Shown piece after piece: positions 16,826 through 23,517 of a stretch of 64,000 bases of DNA (the stretch's first letter is position 1; the number at the start of each line of letters is the position of its first letter). The DNA is taken from NCBI GenBank assembly GCA_964482495.1, contig CAYZXS010000014.1, positions 14,186 to 78,185 on the forward strand, written 5' to 3'. The notes beneath the pieces were generated by a model. It was not told the DNA's origin. It made no database searches and was given only the letters and a program-made list of their open reading frames with translations. The DNA comes from J029 sp964482495 (lineage in GTDB: Bacteria > Planctomycetota > UBA1135). Position numbers and translations under genes: made by a program.

Positions 16826-17986
16826 TCAGCCGGCGTCCCAGGCGGCGCGCATCTCGCGGTGGATCCGGTCGAGCATGCCGGCGGGCCAGTGCTCCTGGTG
16901 CGCCCGGAACAGGCTGCCGTGGTCCCTGCCGGGGACGATCAGGACCTCGGCGTCGCTGCCCAGTTGACGCAGCTCCTCGTCGAGGAGCCGCACCGCGCCT
17001 TCGAGCCGGAAGGTGTCCTGGTCCCCGATCCAGACCCGCAGCTTGCCGCGCAGCAGCGGCCCCAACTCCTCCCAGTTCTGCCGCAGCAGCAGCCGGATGT
17101 CGTAGCGCTTCCAGGCCTCGGCGACCTCGGGGTCGATGGCCCCGGTGGCGCGGTCGAAGAGCGGCATCGGCCGGCCGTCCTCGCCGCGGGGGCTGAAGAC
17201 GGCGTCGAAGCTGGCCATCTGGCCACCGTAGTCGCCCTGCCGCTCCAGCTCGCGCTCGCAGAACTGGCGCAGGCTGCTGCGCCAGCCGCCGTCGCGGCCG
17301 CGGATCAGCTGGACCTCCTCCCCCGCCGGGTCGGTGTAGGCGTTGCTCCACGAGTAGATGTCGACGCCCGTGAAGTCGCGGAAGTCGACAGGGTCCGGCG
17401 CGGTCGACCAGGTGCCCCCGAAGTAGCGCGGGTGCCGGATCTGAAGCCAAAGGCTGCTCCAGCCCCCGCTGGAGTGGCCGGTGAGCAGCCGGGCGCGCGG
17501 CTCCGCGGGCAGCTGGAAGCGGCGCTCGATCTCGGGGATCAGCTCCTCCACCAAGGCCCGGCCCCAGGGGCCGTTGTTGGCCGAATCGGCGAACTCGTGG
17601 TGCCCCAGGGAGCAGCGGGCGTTGAGGAACACGTACGCCATGCGCGGGTAGTCCTCCTCCGCCATCTGGAGACGCAGGCGGGGGGCCGCCCGCGAGGCGC
17701 CGCGGTGGCTGCCGCCGAAGCCGTGGATGCTGTAGCAGGCCGGGATCTGCTCGCGGCCGGGCAGGTATCCCGGCGGCAGCACGACCCCGGCTTCGAGCAC
17801 CATCGGCCGGCCCCAGTGCTGGCTCAGCAGCTCGGAGCGCAGCTCCACCCAGTGGACCGCCTGCTCGGCCGGCGCCATCGACGGCGCGCGGGTCTCCTGC
17901 GGCGCGGGGGCGGCGCGGGCCGCCGGTCCAGCGGCAACCGCCAGCCAGAGAGCGGTCAGGGCCAGGAACCTCCGTCGTCTCGTCAT
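16826..17986 (-). CDS. secreted esterase (esterase D-like alpha/beta hydrolase)
   Basis: A 386-residue protein starting MTRRRRFLALTALWLAVAAG, a basic n-region followed by a hydrophobic core that marks export. The alpha/beta-hydrolase nucleophile elbow GHSSGG puts the catalytic Ser at 172. Asp in IGDQDTF and His in GRDHGSLF complete a plausible triad, and the oxyanion-type HGFGGS is near residue 88. It resembles putative esterase/Fes-type hydrolases; the substrate is unknown. A strong Shine-Dalgarno sequence (AGGAGG, 8 nt spacing) lies within the end of the preceding selenoprotein gene, and the ATG overlaps that gene's TGA as ATGA. The two are therefore translationally coupled and probably act together in the periplasm. 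Its expression depends on ribosomes passing two UGA codons upstream, unless the Shine-Dalgarno sequence suffices. Confidence 0.85.
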   Translation of the reverse strand: MTRRRRFLALTALWLAVAAGPAARAAPAPQETRAPSMAPAEQAVHWVELRSELLSQHWGRPMVLEAGVVLPPGYLPGREQIPACYSIHGFGGSHRGASRAAPRLRLQMAEEDYPRMAYVFLNARCSLGHHEFADSANNGPWGRALVEELIPEIERRFQLPAEPRARLLTGHSSGGWSSLWLQIRHPRYFGGTWSTAPDPVDFRDFTGVDIYSWSNAYTDPAGEEVQLIRGRDGGWRSSLRQFCERELERQGDYGGQMASFDAVFSPRGEDGRPMPLFDRATGAIDPEVAEAWKRYDIRLLLRQNWEELGPLLRGKLRVWIGDQDTFRLEGAVRLLDEELRQLGSDAEVLIVPGRDHGSLFRAHQEHWPAGMLDRIHREMRAAWDAG

Positions 17987-19032
17987 CGGTCTCCCTCCTG
18001 CTCGAGGCGCGCGAGCCGGGCCTCGATCTGCCGCCACGCCCGGGGGAAGTCCTCCCCCGCGCGGTCGGGCCATTCCACCTCGGGGAAGGCGTCCATGCGC
18101 TCCAGCAGGTCTCGCTGGCGCGGCGACAGGTGACGCAGCCGGTCCGCCTCCTGGGCTTCGGCGTTCATCCGGGTGGCCTGGACCTCGAGCAGCGGCAGCC
18201 GCCCGAGCCGGCCTCGCCGCAGGTAGTACTCCTGGTCGTCCACCCAGCGGATCGGCAGCTCGCCGCGGGGCCGCAGCCCGTCCCCGAAGAGCTCGCGGCC
18301 AACGCGCTCCTGCTCGGGGTTCAGGGCGTAGACCAGCGGGATCTCGCCGCCGGCGCGAGCGGCGCGGGCCAGGGCAGCGAAGGAGGTCCGGTCCGGGTCG
18401 AAGCGGACCTCGACCACCTCGCCGTCGCCGAGCCAGCCGGCCCGGGTCGAGAGCACGCCGTCCAAGAGGCCGAACTCGGCCTCGCCGACCCAGTATCACG
18501 GCATGCCGAAGAGGGCTCGGCCGAGCCCCTCCCGCGCCGGCAGCTCCTCGTCCCGGAGGGCCACCAGCCAGGCCGGCGGCGCCTGCTCGCGGGCGGCCAG
18601 GGCCTCGACCATGACGCGGGAGACCGCCGCCCGGCTCCAGTCCTGGCGCCGGTGCAGCCGCGGCACCAGGTCCTCGCCTCGGGCGCCGAGGATGCGGACC
18701 ACCGGGTTGTTCCAGGACGGCTCCTGGAAGCGCTCTCGGACCTCGGCCTCGTGGTCGTGCTCGGTGTTGTTCCGGATCGCCACCGGCACGAACAGGCTCT
18801 CGGCGGCCTCGACGATCAGCGGGTGGCTCAGAACCTGAGCCCCGAAGGCGCGGCAATTGCCTCAGCCAGGGACTTCCTGGAACAGCAGCAGGATCGGCTT
18901 CTGCTCCCGCTCGGCGCGGGCGGTGGCGCGGTCGAAGTCGCGCTCCCAGGCGACCCGGCCGAGCTCGACCGGCGCGTCAGGAACGGGCAGGAGCTGCGCC
19001 AGGAGCAGGATCGGAACGGAGGCGGCGGGCAT
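17983..19032 (-). CDS. exported selenoprotein with two UGA/Sec codons: thioredoxin-like (VPGUxxC) plus MsrA-like domain
   Basis: Read as one frame from ATG 19032 with UGA as selenocysteine at 18862-18864 (U57) and 18496-18498 (U179), this gives 349 residues. A short signal-like start (MPAASVPILLLAQLLP) is followed by a thioredoxin-like domain with ILLLFQEVPG-U57-GNC60, a UxxC redox motif. It continues VLSHPLIVEAAE and EPSWNNPVVRIL, as in VPGUxxT-family selenoproteins. Then GMP-U179-YWVGEAEFG, GVLSTRAGW and VVEVRFDP follow the MsrA pattern (GCFWxxE, GVxxTxxGY, FDP), with Sec in place of the catalytic Cys. Each UGA is followed by a 7-bp hairpin at bacterial SECIS distance. Ordinary annotation would split it into pieces. 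The stop overlaps the esterase start. A periplasmic peroxide or methionine-sulfoxide role is inferred. Confidence 0.85.
18466..18483 (-). promoter_or_regulatory. bSECIS-like hairpin for the second UGA (U179)
   Basis: In the transcript, GAGGCCG pairs perfectly with CGGCCUC around an AGUU loop. The loop begins 19 nt after the UGA at 18496-18498, inside the 16-37 nt window known for bacterial SECIS elements, and contains the usual apical G. Confidence 0.7.
18825..18841 (-). promoter_or_regulatory. bSECIS-like hairpin for the first UGA (U57)
   Basis: In the transcript, GGCUCAG pairs perfectly with CUGAGCC around a GUU triloop, extendable by two G-C pairs across a bulged A. The loop begins 27 nt after the UGA at 18862-18864, within bacterial SECIS spacing, with G first in the loop. 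Confidence 0.75.
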
Positions 19033-19040
19033 CCTGGGCC

Positions 19041-19046
19041 AGAATA
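19041..19046 (-). promoter_or_regulatory. -10-like TATTCT before the selenoprotein gene
   Basis: TATTCT lies 8 nt before ATG 19032 and just after the terminator of the tRNA gene, so the selenoprotein probably has its own leaderless transcript. Support is positional. Confidence 0.35.
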
Positions 19047-19050
19047 GCGC

Positions 19051-19090
19051 AAAAAGGAAGCGGGCCGCTGGGAGAACCAGCGGCCCGCTT
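19051..19090 (-). terminator. strong intrinsic terminator after tRNA-Gln
   Basis: A perfect 14-bp stem (19058-19071 with 19077-19090, AAGCGGGCCGCTGG and its complement) closes a 5-nt loop. On the minus strand it is followed by CCTTTTT (T5 at 19055-19051). It starts 4 nt after the tRNA CCA end. Confidence 0.9.
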
Positions 19091-19093
19091 GTT

Positions 19094-19168
19094 TGGCTAC
19101 CCGACCAGGACTTGAACCTGGAACGACAGGACCAAAACCTGTTGTGTTGCCAATTACACCATCGGGTA
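19094..19168 (-). tRNA. trnQ: tRNA-Gln (anticodon UUG)
   Basis: On the minus strand the sequence begins TACCCGATGGTGTAATTGG and ends in encoded CCA (19096-19094). The acceptor stem pairs TACCCGA with TCGGGTA, the anticodon stem is ACAGG/CCTGT, and its loop TTTTGGT gives anticodon UUG, which reads CAA as glutamine. The T arm contains GGTTCAAGTCC. Length is 72 nt plus CCA. It has its own terminator immediately downstream. Confidence 0.95.
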
Positions 19169-19213
19169 AGGGGCGGAGAGTTTACCCGAGTCCGGCGGGC
19201 CGGGCAAGACGGC

Positions 19214-20503
19214 TCAATCCCGATCCCGGAGCGGGCTGAGGCCCAGGATCTCCCTCCGCAGGGCCTCGAGCGCGTCGCGCACCGTCTGGCCCTGGACGCC
19301 TCCCCGGCCGGCCCGGGCGTACTGCTTGCGCCGCAGCACCCGGCAGCCGGAAGGGCCGTCCAGAGCCAGGTACACCAGGCCGACCGGCTTGTCGGACGAG
19401 CCCCCGCCGGGGCCGGCGATGCCGGTGGTGGCGAGCGCCCAGTCGGCGCCGGAGCGCGCCCGGGCGCCCCGGGCCATGGCCTCGGCGACCTCGGCGGAGA
19501 CCGCCCCGCGGGCGGCCAGGAGCGACGCCGGCACTCCCAGCTCGCGGGTCTTGGCGACGTCGGCGTAGCAGGTCCAGCCGCTCTGGAAGACCTGGCTCGA
19601 GCCCGGCACCCGCGTCAGGGCGGCGGCGATCCGGCCGCCGGTGCAGGACTCGGCCACCGCGACGGTCTGGCCGCGGGTGGCGAGCTCCTCGACCACCACG
19701 CCCTCCAAGCTGTCCTCGTCCCGGCCCCACAGCAGCTCGCCCAGGCGCCGCTGCAGCTCCGCGGCGACGCCGTCGAGCACCGTTTGGGCGCTGCGGCCGG
19801 CTTCGCTCCAGGCCAGGACCGAGAGGCTGACCCGGCCGCGGCCGGCGGTGATGCCCATGCGCGGGTTGGTGCCGTGCTCGAGCAGGTCACGGACCTCGGC
19901 CTCGATCGCCGACTCGGGCGCGCCGGAGCAGTGGAAGGTGCCGAAGGCGAGCTCCCGGCCCCCCGGGAAGCGCGCGTCGAGGTACTCGGCGCCGCCGCCG
20001 TCATGGAAGGCCGCCTCGCACTCCCGCGGCGGCCCCGGCAGGCACATCAGGTGGCCGCCACCGCCCAGCTCGCAGGCGAAGGCCCAGGCGGTGCCGGCGC
20101 GGTTGGCCAGCGGCGCCGCCCCGAGCGGCACCTGGGCCTGGGCCAGGAACCAGGGCGGCGGCTCGTCCTGGTGATGGCGTCGGTAGAGCTCGGCCAGCGG
20201 AGCGGTGGCGTCCGGCACCGCCTCGAGCGGCACGCCGAGCAGGCCGGCGACCTCGGCCCGCACCCGATCGTCGACCGTGGGCCCCAAGCCGCCCGTGCTG
20301 AGGATCAGGTCGAAGCTGCCGCCCAGGCGCTCCAGCAGGGCTCGGAGCTCGCCCGGGGCGTCGCCGACAGTGTGCATCTCGCGGACCAGGAAGCCGCGGC
20401 GGAGCAGCTCCGTGGCGAAGACCGGGGCGTTGGTGTCGGTGACCCGGCCCTCGAGCAGCTCCTCTCCGATCGACACCAGCGCCGCCCGCGGGGCGGCGCT
20501 CAC
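19214..20503 (-). CDS. cinA: CinA-family protein (nicotinamide-nucleotide amidase/competence-damage protein)
   Basis: 429 residues from GTG 20503. The N-terminal molybdopterin-binding-like domain opens ALVSIGEELLEGRVTDTN and contains STGGLGPTVDDRVRAEVA (about 60-80). The C-terminal amidase domain carries VAESCTGGRIAAALTRVPGSS and ALATTGIAGPGGGSSDKPVGLVY. This is the full two-domain CinA length. CinA recycles NMN to nicotinate mononucleotide and may also hydrolyse ADP-ribose. The GTG start overlaps the tatC stop as GTGA, so the pair is translationally coupled. Nothing in tatC suggests a shared pathway; the pairing is probably only operonic. Confidence 0.93.
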   Translation of the reverse strand: MSAAPRAALVSIGEELLEGRVTDTNAPVFATELLRRGFLVREMHTVGDAPGELRALLERLGGSFDLILSTGGLGPTVDDRVRAEVAGLLGVPLEAVPDATAPLAELYRRHHQDEPPPWFLAQAQVPLGAAPLANRAGTAWAFACELGGGGHLMCLPGPPRECEAAFHDGGGAEYLDARFPGGRELAFGTFHCSGAPESAIEAEVRDLLEHGTNPRMGITAGRGRVSLSVLAWSEAGRSAQTVLDGVAAELQRRLGELLWGRDEDSLEGVVVEELATRGQTVAVAESCTGGRIAAALTRVPGSSQVFQSGWTCYADVAKTRELGVPASLLAARGAVSAEVAEAMARGARARSGADWALATTGIAGPGGGSSDKPVGLVYLALDGPSGCRVLRRKQYARAGRGGVQGQTVRDALEALRREILGLSPLRDRD

Positions 20504-21291
20504 GCCGCCTCCTCCGCCGCCTCCTTGGGCCTGCCGCGCCAGGCGACCAGCAGGATGCCCACCTCGTAGAGGACGATGGTCGGCGCCGCCATCAGCAGCT
20601 GGCTGACCGGCTCCGGCGGCGTCAGGAAGGCGCCGATGACGAAGGCGCCGAGGATGAAGTGGCGCCGGTACTTCCGCAGGAAGGCGGCGTCGACGATGCC
20701 GGCGGCGCCGAGGCCCATCAGGATCAGCGGCAGCTGGAACACCAGCGCCAGGGCGATCGTGAGCAGCAGGAAGAAGGAGAAGTACTCGCCGACGGTGTAG
20801 AGCGGCACGAAGCCGGCCTTCTCGTTGAGCAAGGCCAGGAACTCCAGCACCATCGGGATCATGAAGAAGTAACCGAAGCAGACGCCGGCGACCCCTAAGG
20901 CCATGCCCCATGGGATGAAGCGAGAGACGGTCTTGCGCTCCCCGGGATAGAGGCCGGCGGCGATGAAGGCCCAGATCTGGTACAGCAGATACGGGAAGCC
21001 GATCAGCAAGGAGATCACCAGCGAGGTCTTGACGCTGAAGAAGATGCCCTCGGTGACGCCGATCACGCCCAGGTCCGGGATCTCGATCGGCGGCTCCCGC
21101 TCCGCCAGGCTCTCGCGCATGGTCTCCCACGGGTGCATGAAGATGTCCCGCACGTAGCTGCTGAAGCCGAAGCTGACCACGAACAGCACCCCGATCACCA
21201 ACAGGCCGCGGAAGATGCGGGAACGCAGCTCGTCCAGGTGAGCCGCGAAGGACATCCGCACCTGTTCAGGGTCGTTCGGCAGTGTGGCCAT
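20500..21291 (-). CDS. tatC: Sec-independent protein translocase subunit TatC
   Basis: 263 residues from ATG 21291; an upstream in-frame TTG (21324) is less likely. The conserved N-terminus FAAHLDELRSRI is followed by six hydrophobic segments (LLVIGVLFVVSF; the cytoplasmic-loop motif FPYLLYQIWAFIAAGLYPGERK; FGYFFMIPMVLEFLAL; FSFFLLLTIALALVFQLPLILMGLGAAGI; FVIGAFLTPPEPVSQLLMAAPTIVLYEVGILL). TatC recognises twin-arginine signal peptides in the inner membrane. No tatA is in the window. Its stop overlaps the cinA start. Confidence 0.95.
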   Translation of the reverse strand: MATLPNDPEQVRMSFAAHLDELRSRIFRGLLVIGVLFVVSFGFSSYVRDIFMHPWETMRESLAEREPPIEIPDLGVIGVTEGIFFSVKTSLVISLLIGFPYLLYQIWAFIAAGLYPGERKTVSRFIPWGMALGVAGVCFGYFFMIPMVLEFLALLNEKAGFVPLYTVGEYFSFFLLLTIALALVFQLPLILMGLGAAGIVDAAFLRKYRRHFILGAFVIGAFLTPPEPVSQLLMAAPTIVLYEVGILLVAWRGRPKEAAEEAA

Positions 21292-21331
21292 GATCGGGAC
21301 GGGCGAGGGGCCCGGCGCCCCCAATTAGAGC

Positions 21332-21356
21332 GGCCTCCCGCCAGGAGCGGGAGGCC
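21332..21356 (-). terminator. hairpin between the coiled-coil membrane protein and tatC
   Basis: A perfect 10-bp stem (GGCCTCCCGC with its complement, loop CAGGA) lies 31 nt after the stop of the gene ending at 21387. The bases after it on the minus strand (GCTCTAATTGG) are only modestly T-rich, so it may be a Rho-assisted or weak intrinsic terminator. Confidence 0.5.
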
Positions 21357-21386
21357 TATGGACGGAAGCTTTGTCCCGTCTCGAGA

Positions 21387-22607
21387 TCAGAGGCCCAGCC
21401 AGGACATGGCGTCGCGCAGCGGCACGATCGTCAGCGAGAACTCCTCGGCCTGACGGTACTCGTCGCGGCTGCCCCAATCGAGCACCTCGCCGGTGTCCTC
21501 GTCGAAGAACGGGGTGCCCAGGATCAGGTAGTCGGCCTCGTTGCTGACCTTGTCGGCCACCACGATCCCGACCTCCTTGAGCTTGTTCTTCATGTCGGTG
21601 GTGCTGAAGCTGCCGAAGCCGTTGCCGAGCAGGACCGCCACCGGCTGGCGGCTCGGGTCGTACATGGCGTTCAGGATCAGGTCGTCTTCCCCGATCGGGT
21701 CGAAGCGGTTGGCGGTGTCGGTGATGACGCACTCGGCGCGCTTGTCCTCGACGTTGATGACCTTGATCCGGCCCTTCGGGTCCATGTTGGCCGCGTTGTG
21801 GACCGCGAACTCCATGCCGGGCACGATCCGGTCGAGCCGGCCGCGGTCGATCCAGGCCTTCTGCAGGCTGGCGCTCGCGGTCAGGACGGTGCCGTCGGGA
21901 GTGTCGGTGCGGCGCGCGACCTGGTTCAGCTTGGAGGCCAGGATGTCGTTGGTCTGGAGCTGGATCTGGCTCGCCGCGAGGTGGGCGCGGTCCTGCTCCT
22001 CGAGCCGGGTGTTGAGCTCGGAGACCTGGGCGTCGTAGTCCGAGACCTGCTGGCGCAGGCTGTCCCGCTGGCGCTCGTAGTCCAGGATCTGGTTGTTCAG
22101 GGACGTGGTGGTGTCCTGAAGGTTGTTGGCCAGCTCGGCGATCCGAGCGTCCTTGTCCCGCATCGAGCTCTGGTGAGCGTCGTTGCGCGACTGGAGGTCG
22201 TTGCGCAGCTGGGCGACGGTGCTCTCCAGGTCCCGCTTCTCGACCAGCGCCTTCTGGTAGGCGGTGGTGGCCGCGGGCAGCAGCGTCTCGATACGGTTGG
22301 CGTCGGGGGCGCCGAAGACCGAGGCGGCGGCCCCGAGTTCGGCGTTGAGAGCGTTCACCGAGGTGAAGCCCTTCGAGCCTTCGAGGAAGCCAATGATCTG
22401 CGAGAGATCGGCGTGGGCCTTGTCGGCAGCCTGTTCGCTGACGCTCGCGGCATCGGCCGCATCGACCGCTTGCTGCTGGCTCTCTTGCCAATCAGCAGCG
22501 GACTGCTGGCTGGTAAAGGCGAAAAGGGCGACGAAGACCAGGATGACGCACAATGCGATCACCCACATCACGCTGACTTGAGCAGCTCCGCGGTTGCGAC
22601 CGGTCAT
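21387..22607 (-). CDS. membrane-anchored coiled-coil protein with BRCT-like C-terminus, function unknown
   Basis: 406 residues. A cytoplasmic start (MTGRNRGAAQ) is followed by one membrane span (VSVMWVIALCVILVFVALFAF). A long coiled-coil section covers about 35-235 (EKRDLESTVAQLRNDLQSRN, RQRDSLRQQVSDYDAQVSELNTRLEEQDR). The last 150 residues are globular: a KAWIDRGRLDRIVPGMEF segment, then VLLGNGFGSFSTTDMKNKLKEVGIVVADKVSNEADYLILG, which has the look of a BRCT fold. It could organise the envelope or sense its state, but no known family is recognised. It is divergent from coaE across 148 bp. Confidence 0.65.
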   Translation of the reverse strand: MTGRNRGAAQVSVMWVIALCVILVFVALFAFTSQQSAADWQESQQQAVDAADAASVSEQAADKAHADLSQIIGFLEGSKGFTSVNALNAELGAAASVFGAPDANRIETLLPAATTAYQKALVEKRDLESTVAQLRNDLQSRNDAHQSSMRDKDARIAELANNLQDTTTSLNNQILDYERQRDSLRQQVSDYDAQVSELNTRLEEQDRAHLAASQIQLQTNDILASKLNQVARRTDTPDGTVLTASASLQKAWIDRGRLDRIVPGMEFAVHNAANMDPKGRIKVINVEDKRAECVITDTANRFDPIGEDDLILNAMYDPSRQPVAVLLGNGFGSFSTTDMKNKLKEVGIVVADKVSNEADYLILGTPFFDEDTGEVLDWGSRDEYRQAEEFSLTIVPLRDAMSWLGL

Positions 22608-22755
22608 GGGGTTTCAGCCTTGGGGGGCAGGGGGGAAGGGTTTAGGGACGAACCAGGAGCGCGGCTCCCAATCTCCCCTAAGTAGCCGGGTAGGGCCCGG
22701 TAAGGAACACAGTTTTTACGGGCCGCTACGCTGACGGTCAAGGACGCCACCCCCC

Positions 22756-23451
22756 ATGAGCCCTCTCCCCGATCCCGCCCACGATCCCGGACTCCGCACG
22801 ATCGGGATCCTCGGGGGCGTGGGAGCGGGCAAGAGCACCGTCGCGCGGGCCCTGGCGGAGGCCCTCTCCGGCCCCGAGAGCCTGGTGGACGCCGATCAGG
22901 AGGTCGGCCAGCTCCTCGCCAGCCCGGTGGTGGCCGAAGAGGTGGCCGCGGTCCTGGGCACCCGGGTCCTGCGCCCGGACGGCCTCCTGGACCGGCGGGC
23001 CGTGGCCGCCCAGATCTTCGCCGACGAGCAGGCCAAGGAGGCCCTGGAGGGCATCCTCCACCCCGCGGTCCGTCGGGCCATCCATCGGCGCCTCGAGGCC
23101 ATGGAGGCCTCCGGGGAGCCCCGCTGGGCCATCCTGGACATCCCGCTGCTGATCGAGCGCGGCCTCGCCGACATTTGCGACTTCCTTGTTTTCGTCAATG
23201 TGCCCGATGATCTCAGGGCGGAAAGGGCGGCCCTGCGGCACGGCTGGACCCGCCAGGAGTGGCAGGCCCGGGAAGCCGCCCAGGCCGATCTGTCCAAGAA
23301 AAGGGGCCGGGCGGATGCTATCCTGGACAACGCGGATGGCTACGAAGCCCTCCTGGAACAGATCCAAGGGCTCCTCTCTCGCATCCAGGCGCTTTCCCCC
23401 CGCTCGCTAGCCTCGCGCTGGCCCCGTTGGGACCAAGCCCCGCTGCCTTAG
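22756..23451 (+). CDS. coaE: dephospho-CoA kinase
   Basis: 231 residues. The P-loop GGVGAGKST (about 21-29) follows the usual TIGILG beta strand. LVDADQEVGQLL, LDRRAVAAQIFAD and LEGILHPAVRRAI match conserved CoaE segments, and LDIPLLIER and DFLVFVNVP form the later core strands. The enzyme phosphorylates the ribose 3'-OH of dephospho-CoA in the last step of CoA synthesis. An extension of about 18 residues precedes the P-loop strand, compared with the E. coli protein. rho follows after 66 nt on the same strand and may be cotranscribed. Confidence 0.93.
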   Translation: MSPLPDPAHDPGLRTIGILGGVGAGKSTVARALAEALSGPESLVDADQEVGQLLASPVVAEEVAAVLGTRVLRPDGLLDRRAVAAQIFADEQAKEALEGILHPAVRRAIHRRLEAMEASGEPRWAILDIPLLIERGLADICDFLVFVNVPDDLRAERAALRHGWTRQEWQAREAAQADLSKKRGRADAILDNADGYEALLEQIQGLLSRIQALSPRSLASRWPRWDQAPLP

Positions 23452-23517
23452 CCCGCCTCCGCCCCCCCAGCCCTCGCCGGCCGGTCCTATGACCCCGCGC
23501 GACCGCCCTCTCCACTG

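Noticed and set aside
18466..18495. Treating the region at 17983-19032 as a pseudogene or sequencing error (two separate short genes)
   Set aside because: Both interruptions are UGA rather than UAA/UAG, in the same frame, at redox motifs, each with a SECIS-like hairpin, and family-like sequence continues on both sides.
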